From CAXXOK01 sp963678055 (lineage in GTDB: Bacteria; Bacillota; Clostridia; Christensenellales; Aristaeellaceae): 64,000 nucleotides of DNA. Both the position numbers and the translations under genes were made by a program. The number at the start of each line of letters is the position of its first letter. The stretch's first letter is position 1. Where the stretch lies: contig OY782679.1 in assembly GCA_963678055.1 (NCBI GenBank), positions 124,001 to 188,000 of the forward strand, written 5' to 3'. The notes under the pieces were generated by a model. The model worked only from the letters and a program-made list of their open reading frames with translations. It did not search any database and had not been told where the DNA came from. This document shows, one piece after another, positions 42,934 to 52,400 of the stretch.

Positions 42934-43527
42934 TTACTCGATTCCGTTATTTTTTTGTGCACTCAGCTGCCGAACACAGCTCAGGGCATAAAAGCCCAGC
43001 GCAACCAGCGTAAGTCCCATGGCCGCGTACAAAAGAAACACATCCAGCGACACCTGCCAGGCCCAAAACCCTTGTACTGTCTCGTGAAAGAACGAGGCCG
43101 TCAGTCCTGTCGTCAGTAGCACCTGCGCGGCTTTACCGATGGGCCTTGAATACACCACAATGCTGCGGCCCAGCATTACAATGCCGCCGACCACCATGAG
43201 AATCTCCTTGAGAAAAATAACAATCACGACCACCAGCGGTACCACCGCGGGAATCGTCTCGTTGCCGATGGTCATCGACAGCAGCACCGTAAGCCCCATC
43301 AGCTTGTCGGCCAGCGGGTCCATCAGTTTGCCGAAATCCGTAATCAAATTGTATTTACGGGCAATGGTCCCGTCAGCAACGTCCGTCGCCCCTGCCAGCA
43401 GGAACACAGTCAACGCCCAGTATTTATGCCCACCCACAAACAACACGATGTACACGGGGATCATCCCCATGCGCAGCATGGTCAGGACATTGGGAAGATT
43501 CAGGTTTTCCTTCCATTTGATATCCAT
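42934..43527 (-). CDS. pgsA: CDP-diacylglycerol-glycerol-3-phosphate 3-phosphatidyltransferase
   Basis: A 197-residue membrane enzyme that makes phosphatidylglycerol phosphate, the first step to PG and cardiolipin. The CDP-alcohol phosphotransferase signature is complete: D-G-x2-A-R in DGTIARKYN and G-x3-D-x3-D in GKLMDPLAD. LNLPNVLTMLRMGMIPVYI is the usual N-terminus. The ATG at 43527 follows GGAGGG and lies four bases after rseP. Dxr, RseP and PgsA together form an envelope/isoprenoid gene set. Confidence 0.95.
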   Translation of the reverse strand: MDIKWKENLNLPNVLTMLRMGMIPVYIVLFVGGHKYWALTVFLLAGATDVADGTIARKYNLITDFGKLMDPLADKLMGLTVLLSMTIGNETIPAVVPLVVVIVIFLKEILMVVGGIVMLGRSIVVYSRPIGKAAQVLLTTGLTASFFHETVQGFWAWQVSLDVFLLYAAMGLTLVALGFYALSCVRQLSAQKNNGIE

Positions 43528-43531
43528 GGTC

Positions 43532-44584
43532 TTACCCTCCGACGATCCGCGCAATATCGCGGAATGTAAATAAAATCAATAACCCGAACAGGAGTATGAA
43601 ACCGATCATGTGAATGGTGCCTTCCACCCGGCGGTTGACGGGCTTGCGGCGAATGGCCTCGGCCAGCAGGAACAAAAACCGGCTGCCGTCCAGCCCCGGA
43701 ATGGGCAACAGGTTGATCATCCCCAGATTGATGCTAATCAGGATGGCGAGGTTTAAGTACATGTACAGGCCGCCGGATCTGGTTTGCTCGGCAATGACCT
43801 GCACCACGCCCACCGGGCCTGTGATATCCTGTGCACCTTCGCCGTGGAAAAACAGTTGCCCAAGGCTTTTGAGTATCAGGGTGGAGGCATACAAGCAGCT
43901 ATCCCACGCGCCTTGAATGGACTGCCCCACCGTAAGCCGCTCTCCGGCCCGCAGGCCTACGCCGATCAGCGGTCTGCCTTCCGTTTCGCTATACTGGGGG
44001 ATGACCGCCACGGTGACCGTGTCCCCATCGCGGTTGAGCGTCAGGGTTACGGCCTCGCCCGCGTCCAGCGTTTCAATGGCGGCGGACAGCGCACTGATAT
44101 CGCCGGCTGTAATGTCCTCGCCCTGCACCGCTGTAATGCGGTCTCCGGGCTGCATACCGGCCGTATAGGCGGGTGTGCCGGGCTGTACATCGGTAATATA
44201 GGGCTGCACCGGCATCGCACTGTAGGCCAGGTGCAGCACAATCGCCAGCACAAATGCCAGAAGAATGTTCATGGTCGCCCCGGCAACCACCACAATCATC
44301 CGCTTCCATGCAGCAGCGGCGTTATAGCGGCGCGGGTCATCTTCAGGCAGGGTTTCGGTATCCTCGTCGTAAAACGCACAGTACCCGCCCAGCGGTATAG
44401 ACCGCAGCGTATACAGCGTCTCGGTCTTCTCGCTCTTGCGCTGCAACAGCTTGGGCCCGAAGCCGACCGAAAACTCCTTGACGGCGATTTTCAGTGCACG
44501 GGCGGACAGGTAATGGCCAAGCTCGTGCACGGTAATCAAAATCCCCAAAAGCAGAATCGCCAGCAGTACAAACAGTATCGTCAT
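43532..44584 (-). CDS. rseP: RIP metalloprotease RseP (site-2 protease)
   Basis: A 350-residue zinc protease within the membrane. HELGH at residues 20-24 in the first helix supplies two zinc ligands and the catalytic Glu; NLLPIPGLDGSRF near residue 285 supplies the third ligand (N-x-x-P-x-P-x-LDG). A single PDZ domain (about 120-200, VQPGTPAYTAGMQPGDRI) lies between. It cleaves membrane-bound anti-sigma factors or remnant signal peptides. It follows dxr as in many bacteria. Confidence 0.95.
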   Translation of the reverse strand: MTILFVLLAILLLGILITVHELGHYLSARALKIAVKEFSVGFGPKLLQRKSEKTETLYTLRSIPLGGYCAFYDEDTETLPEDDPRRYNAAAAWKRMIVVVAGATMNILLAFVLAIVLHLAYSAMPVQPYITDVQPGTPAYTAGMQPGDRITAVQGEDITAGDISALSAAIETLDAGEAVTLTLNRDGDTVTVAVIPQYSETEGRPLIGVGLRAGERLTVGQSIQGAWDSCLYASTLILKSLGQLFFHGEGAQDITGPVGVVQVIAEQTRSGGLYMYLNLAILISINLGMINLLPIPGLDGSRFLFLLAEAIRRKPVNRRVEGTIHMIGFILLFGLLILFTFRDIARIVGG

Positions 44585-44637
44585 AGGGTTCCTTTCCGAA
44601 TGTTTGATGCATCAATCGTGATGCTTACATGCGTAAT

Positions 44638-45810
44638 TTATCGGGGCTCTGCCTGGGGCGAAAGCCCCATCAGCTCCAGCGCTACGGCCCGTGCGCGCCT
44701 GTCGGCCTCCAGCACCTGGGCCAGCGTATCGGCCGGGAGCGCGCCTACGGTGCGAACGGTTTCCTCCACAACATGAAACAGCTGTCCCACGGTGAGTTTC
44801 CCATCCAGCAGGCGGTTTGCGGCTTCCTCATTAGCGGCATTGAGCACGCAGCAGGCTGCACCGCCCGCGCGGATGCACTCCGCCGCCAGCCGCAGCGAGG
44901 GGAAGCGTGCCGGGTCCGGCGCTTCAAAGCTAAGCTCTTTGAGCTTAAACAGGTCCAGCGCGTCGCCGCCGGTGGGCAAGCGCTCGGGGTAGGCCATCGC
45001 GTACAGGATAGGCAGGCGCATATCCGGCGTGCCGATTTGGGCGATCACCGCGCCGTCTTCAAACTCCACCGCGCTGTGCACCGCCGACTGCGGATGGATC
45101 AGCACCTGGATTTGTTCCACAGTCGCGCCAAACAGGTAATGCGCTTCGATCATCTCCAGCGCTTTATTAAACAGCGTTGCCGAATCCACCGTGATTTTCT
45201 TTCCCATGGTCCAGGTGGGGTGTTTCAGGGCTTGGGTCACGGTCGCCGCATCAATACTTTTCTTATCCCAGGTGCGAAACGGCCCGCCGGAACAGGTGAG
45301 CAGTATGCGCCGGAACGAATTGCTTCCCGCACCCTGCATGCACTGAAAAATGGCGGAATGCTCGCTGTCGATAGGCAGCAGGCTGTGCTCTCCGGCCATT
45401 TGGGCGGCTTTCATCACCAGCGCGCCCCCGGCGACCAGCGTTTCCTTGTTGGCAAGCAATACCCGTTTGTGCAGGGCCAGCGCATGGAGCACCGCAGGCA
45501 GCCCGCACATACCAACCACCGCGACCAGTACCTCGTCACAGTCGTCCATGCCGGCAGCTTCCAGCAGCGCATCGTCACCAAATACCCAGTGCATATCGCG
45601 CAGGTCGCTTGGAATGTCTGCCATCGAAAACCGTGCGTCCGTCAGCCCCGCCAACTGCGGGCGAAACGCGCGCACCTGCGCAAACAGCGCTTCGCTGCTG
45701 CTTTTGGCCACCAGTGCGGCCACGCGAAAGCGATCCCGGTGCAGCGCTGCAACCTCCAGCGCCTGCGTGCCGATGGACCCCGTGGACCCCAATATCGCCA
45801 ACCGCTTCAC
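44638..45810 (-). CDS. dxr: 1-deoxy-D-xylulose 5-phosphate reductoisomerase
   Basis: A 390-residue NADPH-dependent enzyme making MEP, the second step of the MEP isoprenoid route. The N-terminal LAILGSTGSIGTQ binds NADPH, NKETLVAGG and DSEHSAIFQ carry metal and substrate ligands, and LGKKITVDSATLFNKALE is also typical (read here as MGKKITVDSATL). The start is a GTG at 45810 with AAAAGGAG upstream; an open frame to 45876 runs through two hairpins and is not used. It precedes rseP and pgsA. Confidence 0.96.
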   Translation of the reverse strand: MKRLAILGSTGSIGTQALEVAALHRDRFRVAALVAKSSSEALFAQVRAFRPQLAGLTDARFSMADIPSDLRDMHWVFGDDALLEAAGMDDCDEVLVAVVGMCGLPAVLHALALHKRVLLANKETLVAGGALVMKAAQMAGEHSLLPIDSEHSAIFQCMQGAGSNSFRRILLTCSGGPFRTWDKKSIDAATVTQALKHPTWTMGKKITVDSATLFNKALEMIEAHYLFGATVEQIQVLIHPQSAVHSAVEFEDGAVIAQIGTPDMRLPILYAMAYPERLPTGGDALDLFKLKELSFEAPDPARFPSLRLAAECIRAGGAACCVLNAANEEAANRLLDGKLTVGQLFHVVEETVRTVGALPADTLAQVLEADRRARAVALELMGLSPQAEPR

Positions 45811-45826
45811 CGTGTACACTCCTTTT

Positions 45827-45876
45827 AGGGGCCAAGGCCCCTCAGCCCTGCGTTTGGCCGCGCACTGCGCGGCCAA
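45827..45876 (-). promoter_or_regulatory. Two hairpins between rapZ and dxr
   Basis: AGGGGCC/GGCCCCT (45827-45833 with 45836-45842) and TTGGCCGCGC/GCGCGGCCAA (45854-45863 with 45867-45876). Neither is followed by a T-run on the minus strand, so processing or partial termination is more likely than full termination. Confidence 0.55.
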
Positions 45877-45915
45877 TGACCGGACCGTATGATTATACCA
45901 CTTTTTCGAAAGCCT

Positions 45916-46809
45916 TTACGCGTCCGCTGTTGCCCAATGTGCCTGCTCGATATCCAGATCGCGGTGGGTAACGGACACCTGCCAGTCAAGCTCACGCAGA
46001 AACGCGGCCAGGTTTTCGGTAATGGCTACGCTGCGGTGCGCGCCGCCCGTACAGCCGATGGCGATCACCAGGCGGTGTTTGCCCTCGGTTACATAATGTG
46101 GCAGCAGAAACTTAAGCATATCCTTGATCTTGACCAGAAACTCCTCAGTGACCGGGTGCCCCAGCACAAAGTCCCGCACCGGTTCATCCAGCCCCGTTTG
46201 GTGCCCCAGTTCCTTAATATAGTAGGGGTTTGGCAGAAAGCGCACATCAAACACCAAATCGCCCGCGCGGGGGATGCCGCGCTTGAACCCAAACGAGATC
46301 ATCTCAATGCGTAAAATCGCATTATCATCCGATGCCGTAACAATTTTGCGCATCATCTTTTGCAGGTTTTTGGTGTTCATTTCCGACGAATCAATCAGGT
46401 GGTCGGCAAACTCCTTGAGCGGCTGGAGCATAATGCGCTCACGCTTGATGGCCTCGTCCAGCGACTTAGTTTCAGGCGTGAGGGGATGGTCGCGGCGGGT
46501 TTCCTTGTAGCGATTGACCAGGGTTTCGTCCGCTGCGTCAATAAACAGGGTGTCAATCATATAGCCCAGGTTTTTGGCTTCGCGGATCATTTTCACCACG
46601 GCCATGGGATCGAAAAACGCGCCGGAGCGCACATCCACACCGATGGCAGCCATGGGGCGTTCCTGCAGGCTTAAATTACAGGCTTCCATAAAGCGAACAA
46701 GCATGGTGGGCGGCAGATTATCCACGCAGAGCGCGCCCAAATCTTCCAGGGTCCGCAGGGCGATGGTTTTTCCCGATCCACTCAGGCCTGTAACGATTAA
46801 AAACCGCAT
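45916..46809 (-). CDS. rapZ: RNase adapter / nucleotide-binding protein RapZ (YvcJ)
   Basis: A 297-residue P-loop protein. Walker A is GLSGSGKT at residues 8-15, and the C-terminal GCTGGAHRSVAITENLAAFL is the hallmark of the RapZ family. In enterics RapZ directs RNase E to a small RNA; in Bacillus YvcJ has a link to competence and cell-wall metabolism. It lies 27 bases after murB. In most Firmicutes yvcK and whiA follow rapZ, but here dxr does. Confidence 0.95.
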   Translation of the reverse strand: MRFLIVTGLSGSGKTIALRTLEDLGALCVDNLPPTMLVRFMEACNLSLQERPMAAIGVDVRSGAFFDPMAVVKMIREAKNLGYMIDTLFIDAADETLVNRYKETRRDHPLTPETKSLDEAIKRERIMLQPLKEFADHLIDSSEMNTKNLQKMMRKIVTASDDNAILRIEMISFGFKRGIPRAGDLVFDVRFLPNPYYIKELGHQTGLDEPVRDFVLGHPVTEEFLVKIKDMLKFLLPHYVTEGKHRLVIAIGCTGGAHRSVAITENLAAFLRELDWQVSVTHRDLDIEQAHWATADA

Positions 46810-46836
46810 AGTGTTCCTCTTCTCTAGGGTGTTTGT

Positions 46837-47775
46837 TTATTCGTCTTCGCCGATGATTTGCACTTCGGGTTGCAAGTCAAACCCGGATTCCCGCTTTACG
46901 GTCTGCTGCACAAATGCAATCAGCTGTAGGTACTCCTTGGCGGTGCCGTTTTGGTCGTTGACCAGAAAGTTGGCGTGTTTCTCGCTAACCGACACGCCGC
47001 CGATCCGGTGGCCTTTCAGGCCCGCGGCTTCAATCAGCGCTCCTGCGTACTGCCCCGGCGGGCGTTTGAAGGTACTGCCGCAGCAGGGCATGGTCAGGGG
47101 TTGTTTGTCGCGCCTGCGCGCATTAAACTCCCGCATTGCTACATGCACGGCATCGCTGTTGCCCTGTTTCAGCATCACCGTTGCGTACAGAATGATTTCG
47201 TCCTGTATGCGGCTGCGGCGATAGCTAAACTGCATATCTTCCCGGTCGTAGCTGTGCATTTCCCCGTCGCGGTCCACGCAGGTTACGCTGACGATCAGGT
47301 CGCCCAGCTCGCTGCCGTACGCGCCGGCATTCATCCGTACGCCGCCGCCCACCGTACCGGGGATACCCGCTGAAAACTCAAGCCCCGTAAGCCCCGCATC
47401 GGCCGCGGCATTGGCCAGGCTGGACAGCAGCGCCCCGGCCTGAGCCGTAATAATGTAGTTATGCCCGTCGTGTGTGGCGGGTGCGGAAATATCCTGAAAC
47501 TTTGACCCAAAGTGCATCACAATGCCACGCAGCCCGCCATCCTTAACCAGCACGTTGGAGCCGTTCCCAAACGCAAACAGCGGTACATCGTAGCGCTTGG
47601 CAATGCGCAGAATTTCCACGGGTTGTTCGTCGCCAGAAACCTCTACAAAGATTTCGGCAGGGCCGCCCAGGTGAAGGCTGGTATAGTCGGACATCGGCAC
47701 GTTAAAGCATAAATCTTCGCTTGGCACAGCCAGGCGCAATTCGCCTAAAAGCTTCGCCCTGACCGTCTCGTCCAT
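46837..47775 (-). CDS. murB: UDP-N-acetylenolpyruvoylglucosamine reductase
   Basis: A 312-residue FAD enzyme making UDP-N-acetylmuramate for peptidoglycan. FAD-binding motifs GNGSNVLV and GIPGTVGGGVRMNAGAYGSE are clear, and CCGSTFKRPPGQYAGALIEAAGLKG holds the catalytic Ser region of the short (Gram-positive) class. The ATG at 47775 has GGAGG seven bases upstream; a TTG two codons before lies inside the ribosome site spacing. It heads an operon with rapZ. Confidence 0.96.
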   Translation of the reverse strand: MDETVRAKLLGELRLAVPSEDLCFNVPMSDYTSLHLGGPAEIFVEVSGDEQPVEILRIAKRYDVPLFAFGNGSNVLVKDGGLRGIVMHFGSKFQDISAPATHDGHNYIITAQAGALLSSLANAAADAGLTGLEFSAGIPGTVGGGVRMNAGAYGSELGDLIVSVTCVDRDGEMHSYDREDMQFSYRRSRIQDEIILYATVMLKQGNSDAVHVAMREFNARRRDKQPLTMPCCGSTFKRPPGQYAGALIEAAGLKGHRIGGVSVSEKHANFLVNDQNGTAKEYLQLIAFVQQTVKRESGFDLQPEVQIIGEDE

Positions 47776-47804
47776 ACACAAACCTCCGTGTCAAAATCGC
47801 CTAA

Positions 47805-47833
47805 AGTGTACCGCAATTTACAGGAATAGTCAA
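47805..47833 (-). promoter_or_regulatory. Sigma-70 promoter of the murB operon
   Basis: On the minus strand TTGACT (47828-47833), 17-base spacer, TACACT (47805-47810), 30 bases before the ATG. Confidence 0.75.
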
Positions 47834-47966
47834 AGTTCCACACGCTTTAGGGCTTGTCCTGTATGCAGGCACAACAATATGCATAATTTACGTCTGTTAC
47901 TTGCCCGCTGCTTGCCATATTCACCATCCAACGCACGCGGCATTTGCCTGTGTGGAAGAAGGTAGC

Positions 47967-47999
47967 AAACCGCCCCGGCCATATGCCGGGGCGGTTTTT
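47967..47999. terminator. Terminator of the purine operon
   Basis: A perfect 13 bp stem (AAACCGCCCCGGC and complement, 47967-47979 with 47985-47997) around CATAT, starting about 17 bases after the purB stop. The T-run is better on the plus strand (TTTTT) than on the minus strand (TTTG). Confidence 0.8.
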
Positions 48000-48015
48000 G
48001 CATGCCGAAGTGCAC

Positions 48016-49446
48016 TTATACGCTCAGTTCCGCTTCCCGGCCCATAGCACCGGCGTTAGCCGTAAGCAGCGGGTCGACCACGGTGCTTATAAACCAGTCC
48101 ACCTGCTCGGCACTGCGGCCGGTGAACTTCTGCGGGTCGAGCAGAGCGTCAATCTCCGCTTTGCTCATGCCAAACGCAGGATCGGCGGCGATGGTCTCCA
48201 ATAAGTTGTTGGGCAGGCCATCGTGCTTGACGCGGTAGGCGGCCTCCTGGCTTAATACACGAATCTTCTCGTGCAGTTCCTGGCGGTCGCCGCCTTTTTT
48301 AACCGCATCCATGAGGATGTTTTCGGTCGCCATAAAGGGCAGCTCGGCCATCAGACGGGCGCGGACACACTTTTCGTAGACCACCAACCCACCGGTCACA
48401 TTCATGTAGAGGTTCAAAATGCCGTCCACGGCCAAAAATGCCTCGGCTACGGCAATACGGCGGTTGGCGCTATCGTCCAGCGTGCGCTCAAACCACTGCG
48501 TACCCGCGGTGATGGCGGCGTTGAGCTGATCGACCATCACATAGCGGCTGAGCGCCGAGATGCGCTCCGAGCGCATGGGGTTGCGCTTGTAGGCCATGGC
48601 AGAGGAGCCGATTTGGCCTTTTTCAAACGGTTCTTCCATTTCTTTAAAGCTTTGCAACAGCCGCAGGTCATAGCTGAACTTGCTGGCCGACTGCGCAAGC
48701 CCCGACAGTGCTGACAGCACCTGAAAATCCACCTTACGGCTATAGGTCTGCCCGCTGACGGGTACGACGCTTGTAAACCCGAAATCATCGGCGATGTCGC
48801 GTTCGATCTGATCAATCTTCTCACCATCAGACAAAAGCTCCACAAAGCTTGCCTGCGTGCCGGTGGTGCCCTTTGAGCCAAGCAGTGCCAGCGTGGACAG
48901 CCGGTAGTCCATCTCTTCAACATCCATGACCAGTTCGTTCATCCACAGGGTGGCGCGCTTGCCTACGGTGGTGGGCTGGGCGGGTTGCATGTGCGTGTAT
49001 GCCAGCGCAGGCACCGCCTTGTATTGCATGGCAAAATCGCGCAGCTGTGCAATCACTTTCAACGCTTTGCCGCGCAGCAGTTCCAGCCCTTGCTTCATCA
49101 CGATGATGTCGGTGTTATCCCCCACATAGCAGCTGGTCGCTCCCAAATGGATGATGGGCTTGGCCAGCGGGCATTGCAGCCCGTAGGCGTGCACATGGCT
49201 CATTACATCGTGCCGGGTCTTCTTCTCCTGCGCCTGGGCATCGGCATAGTTGATGGTATCGGCGTGCGCTTCCAGCTCCGCGATTTGTGCATCGCTGATC
49301 GGCAGGCCCTGCCGCTGCTCGGCCTTGGCCAGGCTAATCCACAGCTTACGCCAGGTTTTGAATTTGTTATCCTCGGAGAAAATAAATTGCATCTCTTTGC
49401 TTGCGTAGCGCGCGGAAAACGGGCTTACGTAGCTGTCATGCGCCAT
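48016..49446 (-). CDS. purB: Adenylosuccinate lyase
   Basis: A 476-residue enzyme of the fumarase/aspartase superfamily. It acts twice in purine synthesis, on SAICAR and on adenylosuccinate, each time releasing fumarate. The signature GSSAMAYKRNPMRSERI is intact with its flexible loop Ser. YTHMQPAQPTTVGKR is the second conserved block. AAGGAGG precedes the ATG. It is the last gene of the purine operon, 33 bases after purL. Confidence 0.96.
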   Translation of the reverse strand: MAHDSYVSPFSARYASKEMQFIFSEDNKFKTWRKLWISLAKAEQRQGLPISDAQIAELEAHADTINYADAQAQEKKTRHDVMSHVHAYGLQCPLAKPIIHLGATSCYVGDNTDIIVMKQGLELLRGKALKVIAQLRDFAMQYKAVPALAYTHMQPAQPTTVGKRATLWMNELVMDVEEMDYRLSTLALLGSKGTTGTQASFVELLSDGEKIDQIERDIADDFGFTSVVPVSGQTYSRKVDFQVLSALSGLAQSASKFSYDLRLLQSFKEMEEPFEKGQIGSSAMAYKRNPMRSERISALSRYVMVDQLNAAITAGTQWFERTLDDSANRRIAVAEAFLAVDGILNLYMNVTGGLVVYEKCVRARLMAELPFMATENILMDAVKKGGDRQELHEKIRVLSQEAAYRVKHDGLPNNLLETIAADPAFGMSKAEIDALLDPQKFTGRSAEQVDWFISTVVDPLLTANAGAMGREAELSV

Positions 49447-49479
49447 GGTGCATCCTCCTTGTCGGTTGCGGGTTGCGGT

Positions 49480-52400
49480 TTACTTGAAATAGGCGACACC
49501 GTTTTCAAACAACGGCTGGGCGGTGTTGCCGGATACATTCTTGTACAGGGCCTTGCCGCTGCGCTCGGTATGCGCCATCTTGCCAAATACGCGGCCATCC
49601 GGCGAGAGGATGCCCTCCACCGCCAGTACGCTGCCGTTGGGGTTGAAGCGCAGGTCCATGGTGGGATTGCCTTGCAGGTCCACGTACTGGGTGGCAATCT
49701 GGCCCTTTGCAATCAGGGACTGCAAGAGCGCATCCGGGCAGACGAAGCGGCCTTCGCCGTGGCTGACGGGAATCAGGTGAGTGTCACCGACCGACAATCC
49801 TTTCAGCCACGGGCTGTTATCGGACGCGATGCGCGTGCGCACCAACATGCTCTGGTGGCGGCCAATGGTGTTGTAGGTCAGCGTGGGGCAGTTTTCATCG
49901 GTGTCGATGATCTTGCCAAAGGGAACAAGTCCCAGTTTAATCAACGCCTGGAAGCCGTTGCAAATGCCCAGGATCAGTCCGTCGCGCTGATCCAGCAGCG
50001 TGTGGATGGCCTCAGTCATCTTCGGGTTGCGGAAAAATGCGGTGATGAACTTGCCGGAGCCGTCCGGCTCGTCCCCGCCGGAAAAGCCGCCGGGGAACAC
50101 CATCATCTGTGCGCTGTCAATCTGTGCAGCAATCGTATCCACACTGCGGGAAACGTGGTCGGGGGTCAGGTTGTTAATCAGCGCAATCACAGGCTCGGCC
50201 CCGGCGCGTTCCAGTGCGCGGGCGGTGTCGACCTCGCAGTTGGTGCCGGGGAAGGTGGGAATTACCACGCGCGGGCGGGCGTGTTTCACGGCCGGGGTGG
50301 GAAAGCTATTAGCTGTATAGCTGAGCGCTTCCACCGTCTCGCCCTGCCCCAGGAAGGGGAAGACCGGCGACAGTTTCGCTTCGTATGCGTCCAAAAGCGC
50401 CGCCAAATCGTGCGTTTCGCCCTTGTATTGCAGGGTGAAGGCCTCTGTGGTCACACCCAGTGTTTCGCCGGAGTACAGCGGCTCCGCCGATTCGATAATA
50501 ATTCCGCCGATGTCCTGCGCAAACAGGTCGCGGGTGAAGTGTTCACTAACCTTCACACCGAAGCGGTTGCCGATCGCCATTTTAAACAGCCCCTCGGCAA
50601 TACCGCCGTAGCCAACCGCCCAGGCGGCGACCACATGCTGCTTACGAATCAACTTATACAGGGTATTCAAGGTCTGCATGAAGTGTTCCTTGTCAAAGGG
50701 CAGGTAGCGCAGTTCATGCCCGGCGGACTTGATCTCCGGCGAGATGACCTCCGCCACTTTGCCGGGCGCAACCGCAAAGGAAACAAGCGTTGGCGGCACG
50801 TGCAAGCTTTCAAATGTGCCGGACATGGAGTCCTTCCCGCCTACGGCAGCGATGCCGCAGTCCAGTTGCGCGTCCAGCGCGCCCAAAAGCGCGGCCAGCG
50901 GCTTACCCCAGGTCGCGGGGTCTGCCGACATGCGCTGAAAATATTCCTGAAAGGTCAGGTAGGCTTTGGACGGGTCAAACCCGCTGGCGGCAAGCCGTGC
51001 CAGACTTTCGATGACGGATTGATAGGCACCCTCGTACGGGCTTTGCGCCATCAGCTGCGGGTGAAAACCATACGCCATGCCGGAGCAAGTGTCGGTTTCT
51101 CCGTGCTCCAAGGGCAGCTTGGCCGCCATGGCCTGCACAGGGGTTTTCTGCGTGCTGCCGCCAAAGGGCATCACCACGCTTGCCGCACCAATGGTGGAGT
51201 CAAAGCGTTCCGAAAGCCCCTGTTTGGAACAAATATTGAGGTCGGATACCATGGTTTTCAATTTTTCGGCCACATTGGCGCCCACAAAGGGCACGGGGTG
51301 GATTTGGTCGTCCGGCACAAACGCCACGGCGTGCTTTTGTGCGCCGTTGGAGTTTAGGAAATCCCGGTCGATGTTAACAATCTCTTTCCCCCGCCAGCTC
51401 ATCTTCAGGCGCGGCTCTGCGGTGACCTCGGCCACGACCGTCGCTTCCAAGTTCTCCGCGTTGGCCAAGGCAATAAAGGTCTGTACATCCTGCGCATCCA
51501 CAACCACGGCCATGCGCTCCTGGCTTTCGGAAATTGCGAGCTCCGTGCCGTCCAGCCCTTCGTACTTCTTGGAAACTTTGTCAAGGTCAATGCGCAGACC
51601 ATCGGCCAGCTCGCCGATGGCGACGCTTACGCCGCCCGCGCCAAAATCGTTACAGCGTTTGATCAGCTTTGTTACCCGCGCATCGCGGAACAGCCGTTGC
51701 AGCTTGCGTTCGGTGACAGGGTTGCCCTTTTGTACCTCCGCGCCGCAGCTTTCCAGACTTTCCAGCTTGTGGCTTTTGGAGGAACCCGTCGCGCCGCCGC
51801 AGCCATCGCGCCCGGTGCGCCCGCCCAGCAGGATGATGACATCGCCGGGTTTTGGTACTTCGCGCCGCACATGGGCAAGCGGAGCGGCGCCAACCACCGC
51901 GCCAATTTCCATGCGCTTGGCAACATAGCCCTCGTGGTACAGCTCATCTACCATGCCGGTGGCAAGGCCAATCTGGTTGCCATAGCCGGCATAGCCCGCC
52001 GCCGCCGTTGTGACCAGCTTGCGCTGGGGCAGCTTGCCGGCAAGCGTATCTTTGACCGGTACCAGCGGGTCGCCCGCGCCGGTTACGCGCATGGCCTGGT
52101 ATACATAGGTACGGCCCGACAGCGGATCGCGAATCGCGCCACCAATACAGGTGGCCGCGCCGCCGAAGGGTTCAATCTCGGTGGGATGGTTGTGTGTTTC
52201 GTTTTTAAACATCAGCAACCACGGCTCGGTTTTGCCGTCAATCTCGGCATCAATCACGATGGAGCAGGCGTTGATTTCCTCGGAAATATCTAGGTTTTGC
52301 AAGCCGCCCCGTGCTTTCAGCGCTTTGGCGCCGATGGTAGCAATATCCATCAGCGTAATGGGTTTCTGCTCACGGGAAAGCTCCTTGCGCAGGGCCAGAT

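Noticed and set aside
47834..47966. Possible tRNA or small RNA between murB and purB
   Set aside because: No cloverleaf or TTCGA loop pattern could be found, only weak stems.
48985..51357. 790-codon open frame on the plus strand opposite purL/purB
   Set aside because: It is a shadow of two certain genes in a GC-rich region; the translation is rich in Gly, His and Arg with no domain.
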